Shown piece after piece: positions 12,101-25,094 of a stretch of 64,000 nt of DNA. The stretch spans positions 21,444,727 to 21,508,726 of the forward strand of contig OX419762.1 of NCBI GenBank assembly GCA_948567375.1, given 5' to 3'. The position numbers and the translations under genes are program-made. This stretch comes from Lunularia cruciata. Lineage: Eukaryota > Streptophyta > Marchantiopsida > Lunulariales > Lunulariaceae. Under the pieces are notes generated by a model. The model saw nothing but the letters and a program-made list of their open reading frames with translations. It was not told the DNA's origin and searched no databases. Position 1 is the first letter of the stretch. Each line of letters opens with the position of its first letter.

Positions 12101-14561
12101 GCAGCGCAGCTTGGATCTTGCTGATGAAGACGCCAGTGATCTAGATCATGTCAGGAATCAAGGACAAGGACAAGAGCAGAAAAGAGACCTCGGTAACGAC
12201 CACCTCAGTGGCAATCAACATAACCAATCTACTGGTCGTTCAGATGAAGATGAAAATACTAAGCAAACTCACCTCCCAGACGAACTTGGGTATATGTCCC
12301 CAGAGGTCTCGAACTATATCAAGCAGCTGGAGGAGAAACTATTAGCAGCTTCAAAGGTGCACTTCTCTAGACTCTAATCCTACGTTCTCTCGTATGTTGC
12401 TTAGAATTCTTCTACCAATTCACGTTCCTCCCAATACTACAATGGTGTGCTTTTCTCATCTTCGTTTGGGACCTGACAAATCCAGTTCGAAATTTTCTGC
12501 TGCAGAGTCCAGATATTACGTTACCTGGTTTCTGGCAGGATTCAGTGCTAAACACCACTCACTTTTCTCCTTACAGGGTGGCGACAGTCACCCTCCTCCT
12601 CTGTCTCACGACCTCGTTTTTCCTCGTTCAATGCATTCTGTCCCCACACCCTTTTCTTTTTCATATAGTCAGTCATTCCTTCGTATTTTGTGAATTCTAT
12701 GAAGTAAAAGTTGCATCCGTGCCTTTAACTTAACAGGATTCACGCACTCTCCCTAAACCTCGCGGATATGTTGTCAGTACATGCCATTTATTCACTTGTT
12801 CCCAAACCCTCCTTTTCTTCTCCAGATTCATATTGGGGTTAGCACACCTTCGGTTGGTGGTACTTGTACAGACTCTCTGCAACATATATCGAAATTTCTT
12901 AAGCGATTTACTTCGCATACCTTGCCCACAATATCATGTCTTATCCAGTCTTACGTGGGTATAGAACCGTGTTATAACGAACGGGTTGCGTATTTGTTTA
13001 CTCAACATACCCCTGGTTCTGAGTACCATGAATTGGTTCATTATACTATTGAACTCATGATTTGATTTAGGATTGTGTCCTTGTAGGTGTGAACACGAGT
13101 TTTAGAGCTATACAAAATGTATTGAACATAGTATCATACGCAATGTAAAATGTTTTAGAATACCATCACAGTATTTCCTACTCCACATGGTTCTTAGTGC
13201 AATGTCAGTTTATAATCATGATCTATGTGAGCTGTCATTGTCCTGAGTGTGAAGTCAAAATCCTGATATACACATGTCGCTCAAGTACAGGGAGCCTTGT
13301 TTAAGTGCGAAAGTTCAATAGGTCCTAGTGTTGAAGACTGCATTTTGTTCCAATGTTCCAGGACATGTAACGTGAACTTCATATTTTTTTACTAGCTCTG
13401 TTTGGACTCTCTTGTCAATGAATAACTGGGCAAATAATAAAATTTGCCAAGCTCGTCAGTGAACTGCTTATGCAGATGTATCTAGATGAGAGGTGTATTC
13501 CAGAGGCGGTTAATCACTCTCAAAGATAGTAGCTTTATAACATAATTCAAGTGATAAGTCTCGCGTCTTAGAACTTGGTCATTAAACCACGATCAAATCT
13601 CTCACTGTACTTCTACATTGTTGACTGACAAAGTGTTGATGGTCGCGGATAAAGTCTTGACTGTGAAATTTTTGGTCGATTCATGTGCAGGAACTTGAAG
13701 ACTGTAAGAATGTCATGTCTTCACTAGAGATTGTACGGCAAGAGAAGAACGATTTGCTCGATTATTTGAGATCACTGGAATCAGAGAAGGTTTGTGCTCC
13801 CTGAATCTTGTCTGGATAGTTCCCTTTTGTCCTGTATACGGATGATCACTTTCCGCATGTAGGTATCTTATCAATGAGAAAAATTCGTTCTTTCCAACAG
13901 GTAGCGGAACTTTCACAGCCATCAGCAGAAGTTAATGAAGCAGTTGAGCAGGTCGTGGCTGGACTCTTGGGAACCATGGTTCCAAAACCACAGCCGGCTT
14001 CGATACCTCCTTTTGGCACAGGCTCAATAGCGAGCCCGTGGGAGGAATGTGGATCGTCGGAAGTCGTTGGAAATGTACCATTGCAGTTTCAGTCAACGGT
14101 GACCTCGTCTCGAGATTATTTGGCTCGCCTGCTTTTCTGGTGCGTATTAAAATCCGTCCTACTAACAAGAACGGAGTGAGCTAACCCTGACCTGCACAGT
14201 GTTGCTAGTTATTGTGACCGAGGACTTTGCAGGTTGTACCCTCTGGCTTCCGAGAGCGTGGTTCCCGTCGTTCCGTCTCGTTAACTGGTAAGGATTCACT
14301 TCGTTGCCAGAGGTATACGAGGTGGCGATCCTTCTCCAGTACTCTCGTCTTGCGTTTGAAAGGTGTTACGGTGCTGTCGGATTGCGTTGGAAAACCCATT
14401 GCTATTTCGTATAAGAAACTGAATTAGATTCACTGGTGAGCAGGTGCACGTTGTTGGGATACCACATGAGGGGTCTGGAGTACCGACTTGAGCTCAGCCG
14501 AACACTAAGCCTCTCTGGAGAAAGCGTTCTCCATGTGGACGATGACATACAGGATATGTAG
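9198..14561 (+). CDS. DUF760 family protein, probably plastid-targeted (six exons)
   Basis: Exons 9198-9590, 11318-11529, 12065-12356, 13691-13789, 13901-14139 and 14444-14561 join in frame to 450 codons plus TAG; all five introns are GT-AG. Residues 1-131 (exon 1) are poorly conserved, begin MATSLARAVTGAVCGG and are rich in Ser, Arg and Ala, as for a chloroplast transit peptide. The DUF760 signature follows: KEQSLLLNLIQEIEPLDVS, AMKRTISGMLGLLPSDQFQV and LLVSSMMTGYTLRNAEY across exons 2-3, then SNYIKQLEEKL, a short coiled stretch in exon 4, and RDYLARLLFWC plus LLGYHMRGLEYRLEL at the C terminus. In plants this family includes the UV-B-induced At3g17800-type proteins; the biochemical role is unknown. 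No stop or frameshift interrupts it, so it looks functional. The exon 5 donor (GTGCGT) was chosen because it alone restores Trp-Cys across the junction. Confidence 0.9.
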
Positions 14562-16173
14562 TAAAACAAAGGCTCCTCTTGTGAATATATGAACACCAGG
14601 AGTTGGATTAGGTCCAATGCCTTTGCGGCCTTAGTCTTTTGCTTGTAGTGATATCGTAGTGATATCGTAGGAATCTGAAATATTGTAGAGGAGTAGTACG
14701 ATTCAGTTCTTAGTGCTGTGGATCTGGCTGCGTTCGTCATTTCGATCTGATATAAAGTTCGTATATAGTAACCCAAATTGTGGTTGCTCATATCTTCATA
14801 TCTGGATTTCGTCTGTGCATTCGTATAGCCAAGTTTCATGTGGACTTCCCCGTGGCCAACTTTGGCGTGTTCTCACACAGTATGGCAAATGGTCTGTTGA
14901 GTTCTGGATAAGGACGGAGACAGAGTCCTGGGTCTTTCATGGTAGAAGTATCAACTTGATTGATGTAGTCAACTTAGTCACTATGGCCATGGAACTCAAC
15001 GATAATTCAATACTAATAGATGTTGTACAGTCTGGGTAGACTATGTTGGGCGGTCGTGGAAGGTGAGATCGACGGACTTTCAATAGAGTGTTGGGATTTA
15101 CTAAAAGTGCTTGACCATGGGGATTTTCAGTGTAGAAGTATTACTCCAAGCATTCCATGTTATACTGACATTCTTCGAGGAGCCGAACCTTTTAAGATGT
15201 CAAGTTGCAAAGGACGAGATTTAAGAGTTTAATTTTGAATAGGTTTTAGCATTTCATTATCTTGCAGGATGTTGCTTTCTGCTGGAGGAACATGCAAAGT
15301 AGTTTTCAGAGCTCAGTAAAATCTTGTCTTTGGTATATAAAACCAACTAATGAAATTGATGTCAACTAAAACATGTGTCACCACCACCATGTCTAAGCTT
15401 GTAGATCTGAGTCACTTTTCTGGCACGAAAGCACGTGCAAATACTAGAACAGTAGACTACCACGTCCATTTGCACTCTCTTACTACATAGGACGACTATC
15501 GGACGACTATCGATACAGATTGTAGATCTTTTACTGTTGCGAACGAGAAAATCTGATACGAAGTGGCAGATTGGGATCTCTGTCTTGAAGTTATGGCAAT
15601 GACTATATTTTACTGGAAACTACTTCATTGGAGCCTCACAATACGCATCAATGACCTACGATCAACTCGGATATGCAGTTCAACGGCAGGCAGAAGCTTC
15701 TATCTACCAGTGATACTTCTTATTAGAAGAAAATCAGCCTTAATTTTCACCCTTCCACCGCATTTCCTGAACAACTGCAACAGATACGGCCCTGTGAAGT
15801 GAAAATTGTCACTTCCTAATCAGGAATGTGGATATTATTGTGCCTTCTAGAGTAGGTTCTGAAATTTGTGACAGCCTATGGCAGGGTTCAGAGTTGCTTA
15901 CAGGAATCCTCATGCCAAACCTATGTCAGAAATGGCTGGTTCATCTAGAAAGGAGCTTTCTAGTTTCATGACAGGCTTTGTCAGGGTTGTCCAGTTCCTG
16001 TGCCGTCAGACAGAACCTGAATACTACAATGTGTTAGCGACTTCAATTTCAGACTTGAGCGTATACTTTGAAGAGAACTAACCAGGATCACGGTGAGGGT
16101 GTTTGTGGACGTAGTGACCTCTTGACATGCTTTAACGGTGATAGTCAAAAGGCGGGTATGTAGGATAGTGCAA

Positions 16174-16174
<1 letters not shown>
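14562..16174. other. 3' flank of the DUF760 gene, no firm gene
   Basis: It holds the 3' UTR by position. Small direct repeats are visible (TAGTGATATCG twice at about 14646-14669; GGACGACTATC twice at about 15489-15511). No recognised coding sequence. Confidence 0.4.
15878..16081 (+). CDS. Doubtful small ORF, 67 codons
   Basis: The ORF begins MAGFRVAYRNPHAKPMSEMA and ends ISDLSVYFEEN. It has no similarity I recognise and no visible partner exon, and ends about 90 bp before a TA/GA microsatellite. It could be a fragment of a gene or chance; there is no evidence of expression. Confidence 0.12.
   Translation: MAGFRVAYRNPHAKPMSEMAGSSRKELSSFMTGFVRVVQFLCRQTEPEYYNVLATSISDLSVYFEEN

Positions 16175-16237
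<63 letters not shown>
16175..16237. repeat. (TA)n(GA)n compound microsatellite
   Basis: About 17 TA units run directly into about 14 GA units. Confidence 0.95.
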
Positions 16238-16238
<1 letters not shown>

Positions 16239-16358
16239 CCCGAAGGTAAGGGGAAAGGCGTACAAGGCGAAACCAAGTGGGAAAGGAGAGAAAGAGCGCG
16301 AGGCCCAATAGTGAAAGGGTTACGAGGGCTAGGGTTTGGAAGGATGTAAGAGGGAAAC

Positions 16359-16428
16359 GCGACCGCGTGTGAAAAGAAGAAGGATGGGAAGACCCATCAA
16401 GCCGTACAAGGAGACAAGGGGTAAAAAT
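16359..16428 (+). repeat. Dispersed short repeat, copy 2
   Basis: It carries GCGACCGCGTGTGAAAAGAA, then GAAGGATGGGAAGACCCATC and AAGCCGTACAAGGAGACAAG. It is closest to the reverse copy at 33191-33264, including the GTGAAAAGAAG and AAGCCGTACAA stretches absent from copy 1. Confidence 0.75.
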
Positions 16429-19111
16429 GATGAAAGTAGGAGGTCAAGGTCAACAATCGCGACAACTGGAATATCAGTGGATTGAGCATCAGAGATAAAG
16501 AATCCATCACTTCTTATCGTCTTCGAGAAAACGAATGTCAAGGTCAACAGCTGGATAGTTGAAGAACTTAAAACTTGAGTACCGGCTCTTGACAGAAATC
16601 CATGTTTCTGCTAATTAAGCTGAACCCTTCAGAGCACTTACTGTCCGTGAAAGAGAAGTTGATAGAGGAAGTACTCACGTAAAATTTCAAATATGGTGAG
16701 GATGAAGGTGGCAAAGTAGATATGAATGGCTGATCGTTCGGTTCTACCGTTATCTGCAAAGGATGGCCACGTACGGTCATGTCAGAACTTCACTTTGGTG
16801 TTACAGTAGAGTAATTAATCGTTCCTTATTTCTTCTGGTAAGTTTTTTCCTATACATCGGTGTAGAGAGCTGGCATACAGTTCCAGATATTAGTTAGAGA
16901 TGGAATTGTCGTCGGCTCCATCAGGTCCCACTATGAAAGGGGAAGGAAGGAAGAAATGAAGAAATGAAGAAAGAAGAGAAGGTGGAGTGTGCCACACTTC
17001 ATGATGATGATGAGTGGGCAGTGCTACCTTGGTGGGTGTACAAGGTCTGGTCCGGCCCGACAGTAGTAGTTTGTTATTCATAAGGAGTAACAGCAGCAAA
17101 ACCAGCTAGTGTTGCAGATGGGAGCAACTGACGTGTCCAAATCTTTCGAGGAAGCGTAGCAGAAGTAAGGGAGTCAATGTGGGGTTTTGGAATATTATCC
17201 TAGCTCTCGCAGCAGGAAAAGGGGAAGAATGCCATACATTAATCCTCGATATGTTTGCAGGGCCAGATGCTGCTCAGTGGGAGGAAGAAATATAAATACA
17301 GGGTTTTGGGGCCCCGCTCATATGACGGGAGTATAAGTGAGTTGATAATTCTGGAAGGTATATGACATTAATACATACCTGCGTAGATCTCATAGGTTAT
17401 TAGTGTAGGGGTCTGCCCAAGTGGTCCATATCTAAAAGTGCATGTAGTGCCAGCGTAAGAATACATAAACTACCTTCTGCGTTGCGGTGGTGTGTGTAGT
17501 GTTCTTGAATCTTCTGGGACTGATTTTGAGATCTGCAACAACAATTCAAAAATCGAAGGAGATGGAGACAAGGACGGCTTGGGTTGGCTGGCTTACCTCA
17601 GCTGGCAGGTAAGCGAGCACGCCGGGCCAGAAGCCTGAAGGTCTAACACGGTACACTTCGCCTCCACTCTGCTTGTGGATCCATATACCACTCTAGCCTA
17701 GCTGCTTTGCGTAGTTTAGGTGGACTAAAAGTGATGTGTGAAGAGAGTAGCTCCGCTATCAGATGGACTCAAATACAGGAAGCAGGCCAGAACCCAGAAG
17801 GAGAAAGTTAAGGAGATCGTGGTGGTACAAAACTGAACTGATTTCTGAGATGAAAAGGGAAACAGAAAGGATACCGAAAGAAAGATTGGAGGGAAAGGAT
17901 GAACAACCGAAGGAGGAGAGTTGTAAAGGCCATGAGTTGTTGATCAACAGAAAATGGATAGAGATCGAAGGGAAGTAGATGGAGGCAGGAATACAGACAG
18001 CCGACTACGGACGAGAAAGCCTTGAGCATTCACATGGGAGTATCGAGGATTGAGATGCGTTCGATCACGCTTCTGCCAGGACCCAGACGACAGACAGGGA
18101 GACATGGCTGTTGCAGCAGAGCAGGAATAAGAGTGCATAAGAGGGCATCTCTATCTATACTGCCCCACCTAAGATACCATGTCCACCTTCCCCCATTCCT
18201 CGGTGTTCTCTTCGTTCACCCTGCCCAGCTCAGCTCATAAAGATGTCTTTCAGCTCTAATAGCATTCGTCCTGTGCACTTCCCGTTGCTCTCTGTTTCTG
18301 CCCTTACATCACACCTTATTCCATTCAGGTGAAAGAGATATATACTATACTTTTGGAGCAATCTTTGTTCGCTCTTTTCTTCCCTTTCGTTCACTGCCTT
18401 TGCTTGAACTCTCTACTTCTAAACTCAAGCTCACGGTGAATTATATTTCTCTCAACAGCAAGCCGCTTTTCACTGTTGCATTCTCCTTTATTTCCTAAGA
18501 ACTTAGCTCAGCTCGTGTCATTCCATGTAGAGACTACCCTGCTCTTCTGGAGTAGCTACTAAGGGACTTTGGAGCTTGTTATAAGGGAGAACATGAGGGA
18601 GAGAGGTGCCTGTCCGTATCTATCACACTCTGCAAGAGCCCGGAGAGGAAAGTGAGAAGTAGGCCCAGCCCCGGCCATGCGGTCCCACAACCCACTTCAG
18701 TTCTTGGCTCATGGGCTACTGCTGGCTGCTGCTGGCTGGTGCTTTCAGTTGGGAAACCGTAGCTGTAGGACCGACTGTAGATGTAGAGTAAAGTGAAACT
18801 TCTGTTGTACTGTCTATCTGTCCTAACGCGAGAGAGCATTGGTTGAGAAGGTGGACATAAGCCATTTCGTCTTAGGAAGCAGTGTTGATTTGTACTATTA
18901 GCCAGCAAGATAATTCCTTCATTTTTAATCTGTACAGTTAGAGAAAATCCAGGTTGGAATTTTGAACGAACCCACCTAAAGACCAGATCAGGTCAAGTCG
19001 TCTTCTCGGCAGCTCGAACTGCGAGGATAGCGGTGTCTCGCCTCTGCCTGACTTGGCACAGGGGAGTAGCTTTGAGGATTAATCTGAAGCTCGCATGATC
19101 CGTTGGTACAG
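16429..19111. other. Intergenic, no supported gene
   Basis: Several short ORFs exist on both strands (for example a Lys/Glu/Arg-rich 71-codon one at 17763-17978), but none resembles a known protein or shows a convincing splice context. Base composition is similar to the DUF760 gene region and unlike the AT-rich repeats to either side. Confidence 0.4.
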
Positions 19112-19627
19112 GAAGGGAAGGGTAAACTGGTCAGTAATGAAGGAAAGGACTGGCTGTATGTCAGAAGAGCAATCTCGGCTGATTTGCATACGTTGGGTTG
19201 TGCGTCTGAGCCAGGTATTCTACAAGTATTACAGTACTGGCAATTTCCTCAACGGATTCCGTTCTCCTTCCTCGTCTATCATCCAGGCTCGTATCTGAGC
19301 CCACCTTGACGAGAGCTTCAACATTCCTTAAGCAAGGAACTAGGACCAACCGGATTGAAAAAAATGTACAGCACATCTTTAAAATGTCCTGGCACTCTGG
19401 CTCAAGGCTCATGAAAGTTTCCAGATTTCGTTGAGAAGTTGGAAGGGTAGTTCTATTCTTTGCGTGCAAGAGGAGATCTGTGGTAGAATATGGAAAGGGG
19501 AGGGAAGACCTATGGTAGAGTTGTCGCCTGTCCCGAGGAAGTTGAAGAAAGGAGTTATGCTTCACACACACTTATTGAGTGTCGGGAAGCCAATGGCGGC
19601 AAAGCATATATGTTTCGCTACTGTGTA
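19112..19627 (+). other. Possible exons of an unrecognised gene
   Basis: Two stretches look protein-like between plausible splice signals. The first (19112-19214) follows TACAG, encodes KLVSNEGKDWLYVRRAISAD and onward, and ends at CCAG/GTATTC. The second (about 19487-19627) follows GGTAG, encodes GRVVACPEEVEERSYASHTL and then IECREANGGKAYMFRYC, and ends at TGT/GTAATT. Joining the two directly does not keep the frame, so an exon is missing or this is a decayed fragment. I do not recognise the protein. Confidence 0.2.
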
Positions 19628-20242
19628 ATTACGGTCAAGAGCAGAGCTGATTCAGAATCACATATCCTTGTCTTTCACTTACTCGCACATCTCATCTCAA
19701 TCCACTGCTGAAATCCTTCCTGCCCTTCCTCATAGCTTAGGTGGTCCTGCAGTCTTTTCAGAAAAGATTGAAAAAGGTGATACGAAATCGCCTGTCTCGA
19801 TGACTGTGCCACTATTGGACACATGCCGTTTCTCTAAGATGCAGGGCAGGTTCTATGGTACATTGCAGATCACCTTTAACCTTAACCTATCTTTAAGTGG
19901 CGGTGTAAATAAGATCCTTCCAGCTAGTTGCCACGGCTGCTCAGGGAAAAATCTAGAGAAATATAGAGTTGCTGTGGAAGGAAGCAATTAAATCCCCCAA
20001 TCATTCCATTTGGAGAGAAACATGGGAATTTACGATGAATGAACTAGACGGGAGAGGTGAGGAAAAATGAGAGAAGAAGGTTGATAGCTAGTAGCTTGGG
20101 CGCTTCTAATGATGAATGAACCTTGTAGAGCATGGACAGATATCGAGAGGGGAGCAGCACTCACCCACTCATCTAATCATCCCTACTGGCGAGAAACATC
20201 GCAGACGGTGGTAATAAGAGCCAAAAAGTGTACGACACATTA
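19628..20242. other. Intergenic, no supported gene
   Basis: An ORF at 19668-19991 lacks recognisable similarity. The stretch ends at the left inverted repeat of the Harbinger element. Confidence 0.4.
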
Positions 20243-20270
20243 GGGGGTTTCAGAAATAGTTTTACTAAGC
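20243..20270 (+). repeat. Left terminal inverted repeat of the Harbinger element
   Basis: GGGGGTTTCAGAAATAGTTT and then TACTAAGC; it pairs with the right end at 25303-25330 with one small gap and a few mismatches. Confidence 0.75.
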
Positions 20271-20852
20271 TCTGCATATTTAAATATAGGTTTTTATATA
20301 TAGGTTACTAAATGGGTCCGGGGTGTGGGCAGAGGAAGAAAGAGAACCAGTATGGAACTACACCTAAATTCCTTATTATTAGCAAACTCCATAAGAGGTG
20401 GTTAGGAGGAAATAAAGGATATGGAGTTTTCCATTGGTACACAGGAAAGCATTGATTACAATTTAATTAAGTGTTTGGTTTAGGGTGAATTTGGTTGGCG
20501 CCGAAAGAGGAAAATGATTCTTCTCTAGATGTACGAGACAAGAAAAGCAAGATGTAAAAGGACTAGAACAAAACAATTGACGGCAGAGTGGGAAAAATGT
20601 GTGCGGGGTGGGAAGAAGGTTGCGTGAAGGTTGGAAGCAGGGGGAGTGAATTCAGTTGAAGTGCAATCCAAATTCCTTGGGAATTTCTTTGTTTTAAAAT
20701 TCCTTGTTCAACTAGTACAAGTTCCGATGAATTTCCTATTTTGCTCTCTTGTTCATTGTGCACAGAATGTAAAGAGAGTAGAGCATGCCAAGAGGTAGCA
20801 CTCATGGGTGTGATTTTTGTAGATTCAAGAATTGAGTAGAATAGAGTAGAAC

Positions 20853-22190
20853 ATGTTGAGAGGTAGCACTCATGTAGAACTAATTAGAAATATTAGGAAA
20901 TGTATACAATGGATTATACAATTAGATTTGAAGATATTGCTAAATGGACTAGAAGATGATGACGAAGAGAGAGATTTAGATTTGCTAGAATTATTGATAA
21001 GTGCGTGGGAATATGCACATACGCATAGGTACATACTCTCATAGTCAAGAATTTGTGATAAAATATTTTAGAAGTTTAGATATGAAGGCCTTCCATGAGC
21101 TCACTAGAATGGATGTTGATTCCTTTTCAATGTTAGTAAATTTAATTAAAACTCACCATGTTTTTGGAAAGTACTATCGGTGAGAGCAAACACCGGTGTG
21201 GATCCAAATAGCTCTAGCTCCCTATAGATTTGGGCATGACAATAATGGAGCCCGTATTGCAAGAGGGTTAAATATTTGCTGCATTTAGTGTGGGTTCAAT
21301 AAATTCCTTTACCAACTGAGTAATGATAACCATCTTAGATTTGATGAAGAGTCAAGTGGCATGGTTTGAGCATGAGGAGAGGAGTAGAATATCCATAGTT
21401 TTTGTACACAAATGTTTCCTTGGTTGTGTTGGTTTGGTAGATAGAATATTGTTTCCTTTTGCTGCTCAACCCATAGTGGATGGAGAAATCAGTAGAAAGG
21501 GTCATATTCCATAACCGGCCAAGTGATTTGTGATGATAAAAAGAGAATTTTACATTTACAAGATTTAAGTGTTTGATATCTAGTTTGAATAGTTGTGTTG
21601 TTTTGTTCCTTTTTTCTTTTGTTCAATGCATTAGCGTTGATGCACCTTCTTGTACATTTGCCATGATTTAATTAAAGGTTAGATTGATTTGTTTATTTGT
21701 AGTAATACCAAGGTCATGTCATGACATGATGGGTTTGAAAAAATCATCACTATTGAATGATTTGAATTGAAGAGGGAGATGTCTTAGTTTCATTTCCAAA
21801 GAGTACCTTTTAGTCGCTTCCAGTTATGTACCCATGCATTATTTAGTCCCAGCTTTCAAGCAGGCCTAAATGGAGGACAAGCAAGAGGTCAAAAAATATT
21901 TGGCAAAGGCAAGGGTGATAAATGAACATTGTATAGTAGTACTGAAAGCTAGATGTCATTTTCTTTGGGAGTTGAGAGTGCAACTTAAAAACAACAGTAG
22001 AAATATATTTGTTTAAGTGGGTTTTAGTTTGTATTATTTTACATAATTTTTGTATCAATAGGTCAGATGTTTGGTTGGAAGACGATGGCGGATTTATAGA
22101 AGATTATCTTGTGGATAGATCTTACTCCGGATGGAGTGGAGTGGTTGATATGGAGCATGTGGCAATGGTCAAAAATCCTTGAGGGAGTTC
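20853..22190 (+). pseudogene. PIF/Harbinger transposase (DDE type), broken
   Basis: Blocks typical of the family appear in order on the plus strand: a helical N-terminal region with FHELTRMDVDSFSMLVNLIK and THHVFGKY (21080-21180), TPVWIQIALAPYRFGHDNNG (about 21190-21250), CFLGCVGLVD (first catalytic Asp, about 21410-21440), a VICDDKKRI block (about 21528), LVPAFKQA (about 21850), LAKARVINEHCIVVLKARC with the Glu of the triad (about 21903-21960) and ELRVQL. Frameshifts and stops separate them, and the second Asp region is not readable, so it cannot be functional. Nothing similar to a host gene overlaps it. Confidence 0.75.
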
Positions 22191-22916
22191 ACACCATGTC
22201 TTTCCTCATGGCATGTTTGTGTTCTATAGATGGCCAACAAGTTGATGAGTTCAGAGGACTTATAGTTAGATCATATGAGCATCTCACTTCATTAGGTTTA
22301 CCTTTTTCTTATCTTTTGATCTTGGATAGTTATGCACTTTCTTATTGTAAGAACAATCCTCATGGTGCTATCCATCCTATCCACTTCTATCCTTACAGGG
22401 CAGAGAGAACCTCATACACTTGGTCATTTGACCCCTTGATACTCAAGTGCTTTGGATAGATTTGTCCATGATGATAGTCCTGCTATTAGTTGGGCAAAAG
22501 AGGAATGTACGTCCGGTAGACGAAGTTCTTATAGTAGTGACCCATATTCCTTTCTTGCTAGCGGTATCAAACATCAACACTTGGATGAGAGCGAGTGGCA
22601 CCTTTGGTGGTCATTGAGTACATTTAGCATTTAACATCATGTATATCAATATAGACTTGAGGATACAATAGGAGCATGTAAAATCCATGTTGCATCTCTC
22701 TCATCTTCTTCTTTACATCCTTCTCCTCCAACATAGTGACTAGCTTTAGTGGCTACACATTTATACACATCTTATGTATCATAGTCTTTATTATAATTTT
22801 TATTTCCATTCTAAATTTCTCTTTGTCAAACTCTCATATCTCATATTTTTGTTTCTATTTTTATTTCCATTTTGCTCCACTCTCATTCTTCTCTCAAACG
22901 TTTATAATTGGGCATC
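22191..22916 (+). other. Harbinger interior of unknown content
   Basis: ORFs at 22109-22459 and 22452-22634 have no similarity I recognise; they may be transposase tail in a shifted frame or filler sequence. Confidence 0.3.
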
Positions 22917-23230
22917 ACTTGTGCCTATACATGCAACCCACTAACAACAGGTGCCATCACACCTTGCCCTAAATCCAACCAGTGTCACTTAGCTTTGGTG
23001 CACACTACGACATGCAATACCTTGTGGCATCCCATGACATTGAGTGCCTATGTGCACTTTTGAATTGGCATCACCTTGCGCTAACACGCGCTGCCCGCTC
23101 ATAATGGGTGCCATCACACATCTCCCATTCCCAACCGGTGGCATCCAGCTTTGCCACACACTCCAGAATGCAACATTAAGCAAGATGAGGCACCATTGGG
23201 TGCCCATGTTGAGCGCCGATGAGCTGCAAC
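22917..23230. repeat. 157-bp tandem duplication inside the Harbinger element
   Basis: GGTGCCATCACAC occurs at 22950 and 23107, and the flanking sequence (CATCACCTTG-like lead, CCAACCGGTGGCATCCAGCT-like tail, TGGGTGCCCATGTTGAGC-like end) lines up with many substitutions over two units. Confidence 0.7.
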
Positions 23231-23514
23231 GCACAACATAGTCATAATACTCAACACTTAATCATAATACGAGTCAATTTAACTCATCTTTATTATAAAC
23301 ATACTTGAGTTACATTGTGGTGGTATCATATTCATTGTCATTGGAGTATGAATTGGGAGTGGAATTTTTGGCTTGAGATTGTGACTTGTAGCAAAAGGTT
23401 TGATTTAATGCTTAACTTGAGTTAGCACTTTGAAATACTAACTTATTTCCTCATGAGATTTTCTTGCTTGTAGGAGATTCATTTTAATTCCATGATCACG
23501 CTTTGACTCTCAAC

Positions 23515-25032
23515 TCATCTCCTTGAACTTTTGTTTGTTTGCCCTAGCTTTCCTTTTATTTGCACTTAATTTTTTCTCAATTTCAACTTTCATTTTCTAT
23601 ATCTCTAATTTAACACGCTCTGCTTCTATTTTTATCACTGTTTTCTCTATTTTCCTCATATTGGTGGCTTCTAGTTCAGTTAGTCGTAACCTCTCCCTAG
23701 ATTTTATAGTATTGGCCTTCAACATGGTGATCTTTGCTAAATCTTGAAACAATGACATACTAGGTGACATTTTGGATACTTTACTTCTTGATATTCCACC
23801 TTTTCTCCTCTTAGGATCACATTCTCCTTCTTGGTCAAGGAAAGTGCTCTCTCACCCATCCTTTTGTAGAAGTTAGTGGAGGAAGTGTAATGAAAGATGA
23901 GTGCTCTACATAAATTGTGACTCCTCCTCAAGTGATCGGATTCCATTATCCATGTAAACACTATGTATACTTTTCATCCCTTGGTTGTTCGGGACAAACT
24001 GGGAGCATGAGTTTGGGAGCACCATCTCTAGGTGAGATGGGAATTGAGAGCACTCCTTGGCACCTTCATGGACCTCCTTGGCACTAACCTCGCTTGAATT
24101 GGGATTTAAATATCCCAAACTTACCATAGCTGATGGAGTAATGTTAGCTCTATTCTTGAACATTGCTTCTATTCTAGCAAAAAGTGTGCACATTCCATTC
24201 AATTTATTGTCTATAGTTTTACACCCTTTGCCATATTCTTGCTCTATGAGACCTTCTCCAATAGACTTGTTCTTCAATACCCAAATTTCTTTGTACAATT
24301 TCATGTACCTTAACCATTTCTTGTAAAGCATGTCACTTGTAATAGAAGTATGACATCCTTGCCCCTCCCAAATCAGAAATATGGCCATGAAACTAAAAGT
24401 AATGGATTTCTGAATGTGCTCTTTGCAATTTACACCATGAATATGTGAAAAATACTCAAGGTCCTCCAAATAATCTTGTATTTGGCTACAATGGTATGTT
24501 GCCATGCGGAACAATTCATCCCCTTTTGTTTTTCTAGGCATGGAAGAAGCCATCCTCAATAGTTCTCCAAATTTCCCTAATGATTGTTCAAGTTGCGAAT
24601 CCAAATGTGAGTCTATATGTCTTGGTTTTGCATTGTCTATCATCCAAATGTGAGCCTCTTGCACTACAATAAGGTACTTGATCTCCCATTGCTAAATTTT
24701 TGTTGCCCTTTTGGAGTAAAATTCATTGATTCCCAATCAATTTCTTGGTTGCCGTAGGGTGGCACGGATCATTTTCCATAACTAGTGCTATCTCTTTTGC
24801 CGCACTAATATATGGAAATGAACCACCACACCAATGTGAAGCTAGAGAACCCACCATTTAGTTTATTGACAAGAGCATTTGCACACCGATGGTGAATTTG
24901 ATTTTGAATAGTTGAGAACTGTATTTTGGATCGGCCAAAAAGTTTCATAACTCCAACTCTAAGACGCTCTAAGAACCACCAACCAAACACGGCAACCTTC
25001 TCAAGAAGCTCGGTCACCTCTTTGACAATCAT
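23515..25032 (-). pseudogene. Second Harbinger ORF (Myb/SANT-like partner candidate), broken
   Basis: Minus-strand pieces line up as one protein. A first piece of 75 codons (25032-24805) has a helical Trp-rich stretch (VFGWWFLERLRVGVMKLFGR). A gap with stops follows, then a 252-codon ORF (24664-23906) contains MLYKKWLRYMKLYKEIW and GKGCKTIDNKLNGM. A last piece down to about 23515 is a charged coiled coil (TVIKIEAERVKLEIQKMKVE). The position opposite a Harbinger transposase suggests the Myb/SANT-like helper that these elements need for DNA binding. The sequence is too worn to prove the domain. Confidence 0.45.
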
Positions 25033-25094
25033 TTATTTCAATAATGAAATCATAAATATCTATAATATAACACCTGATTTTTATAGATGAAAGC

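Noticed and set aside
17763-17978. 71-codon charged ORF
   Set aside because: Low-complexity Lys/Glu/Arg sequence without similarity or splice context; likely chance.
22989-23241. Overlapping ORFs on both strands
   Set aside because: They lie within a diverged 157-bp tandem repeat of the Harbinger element and have no similarity.
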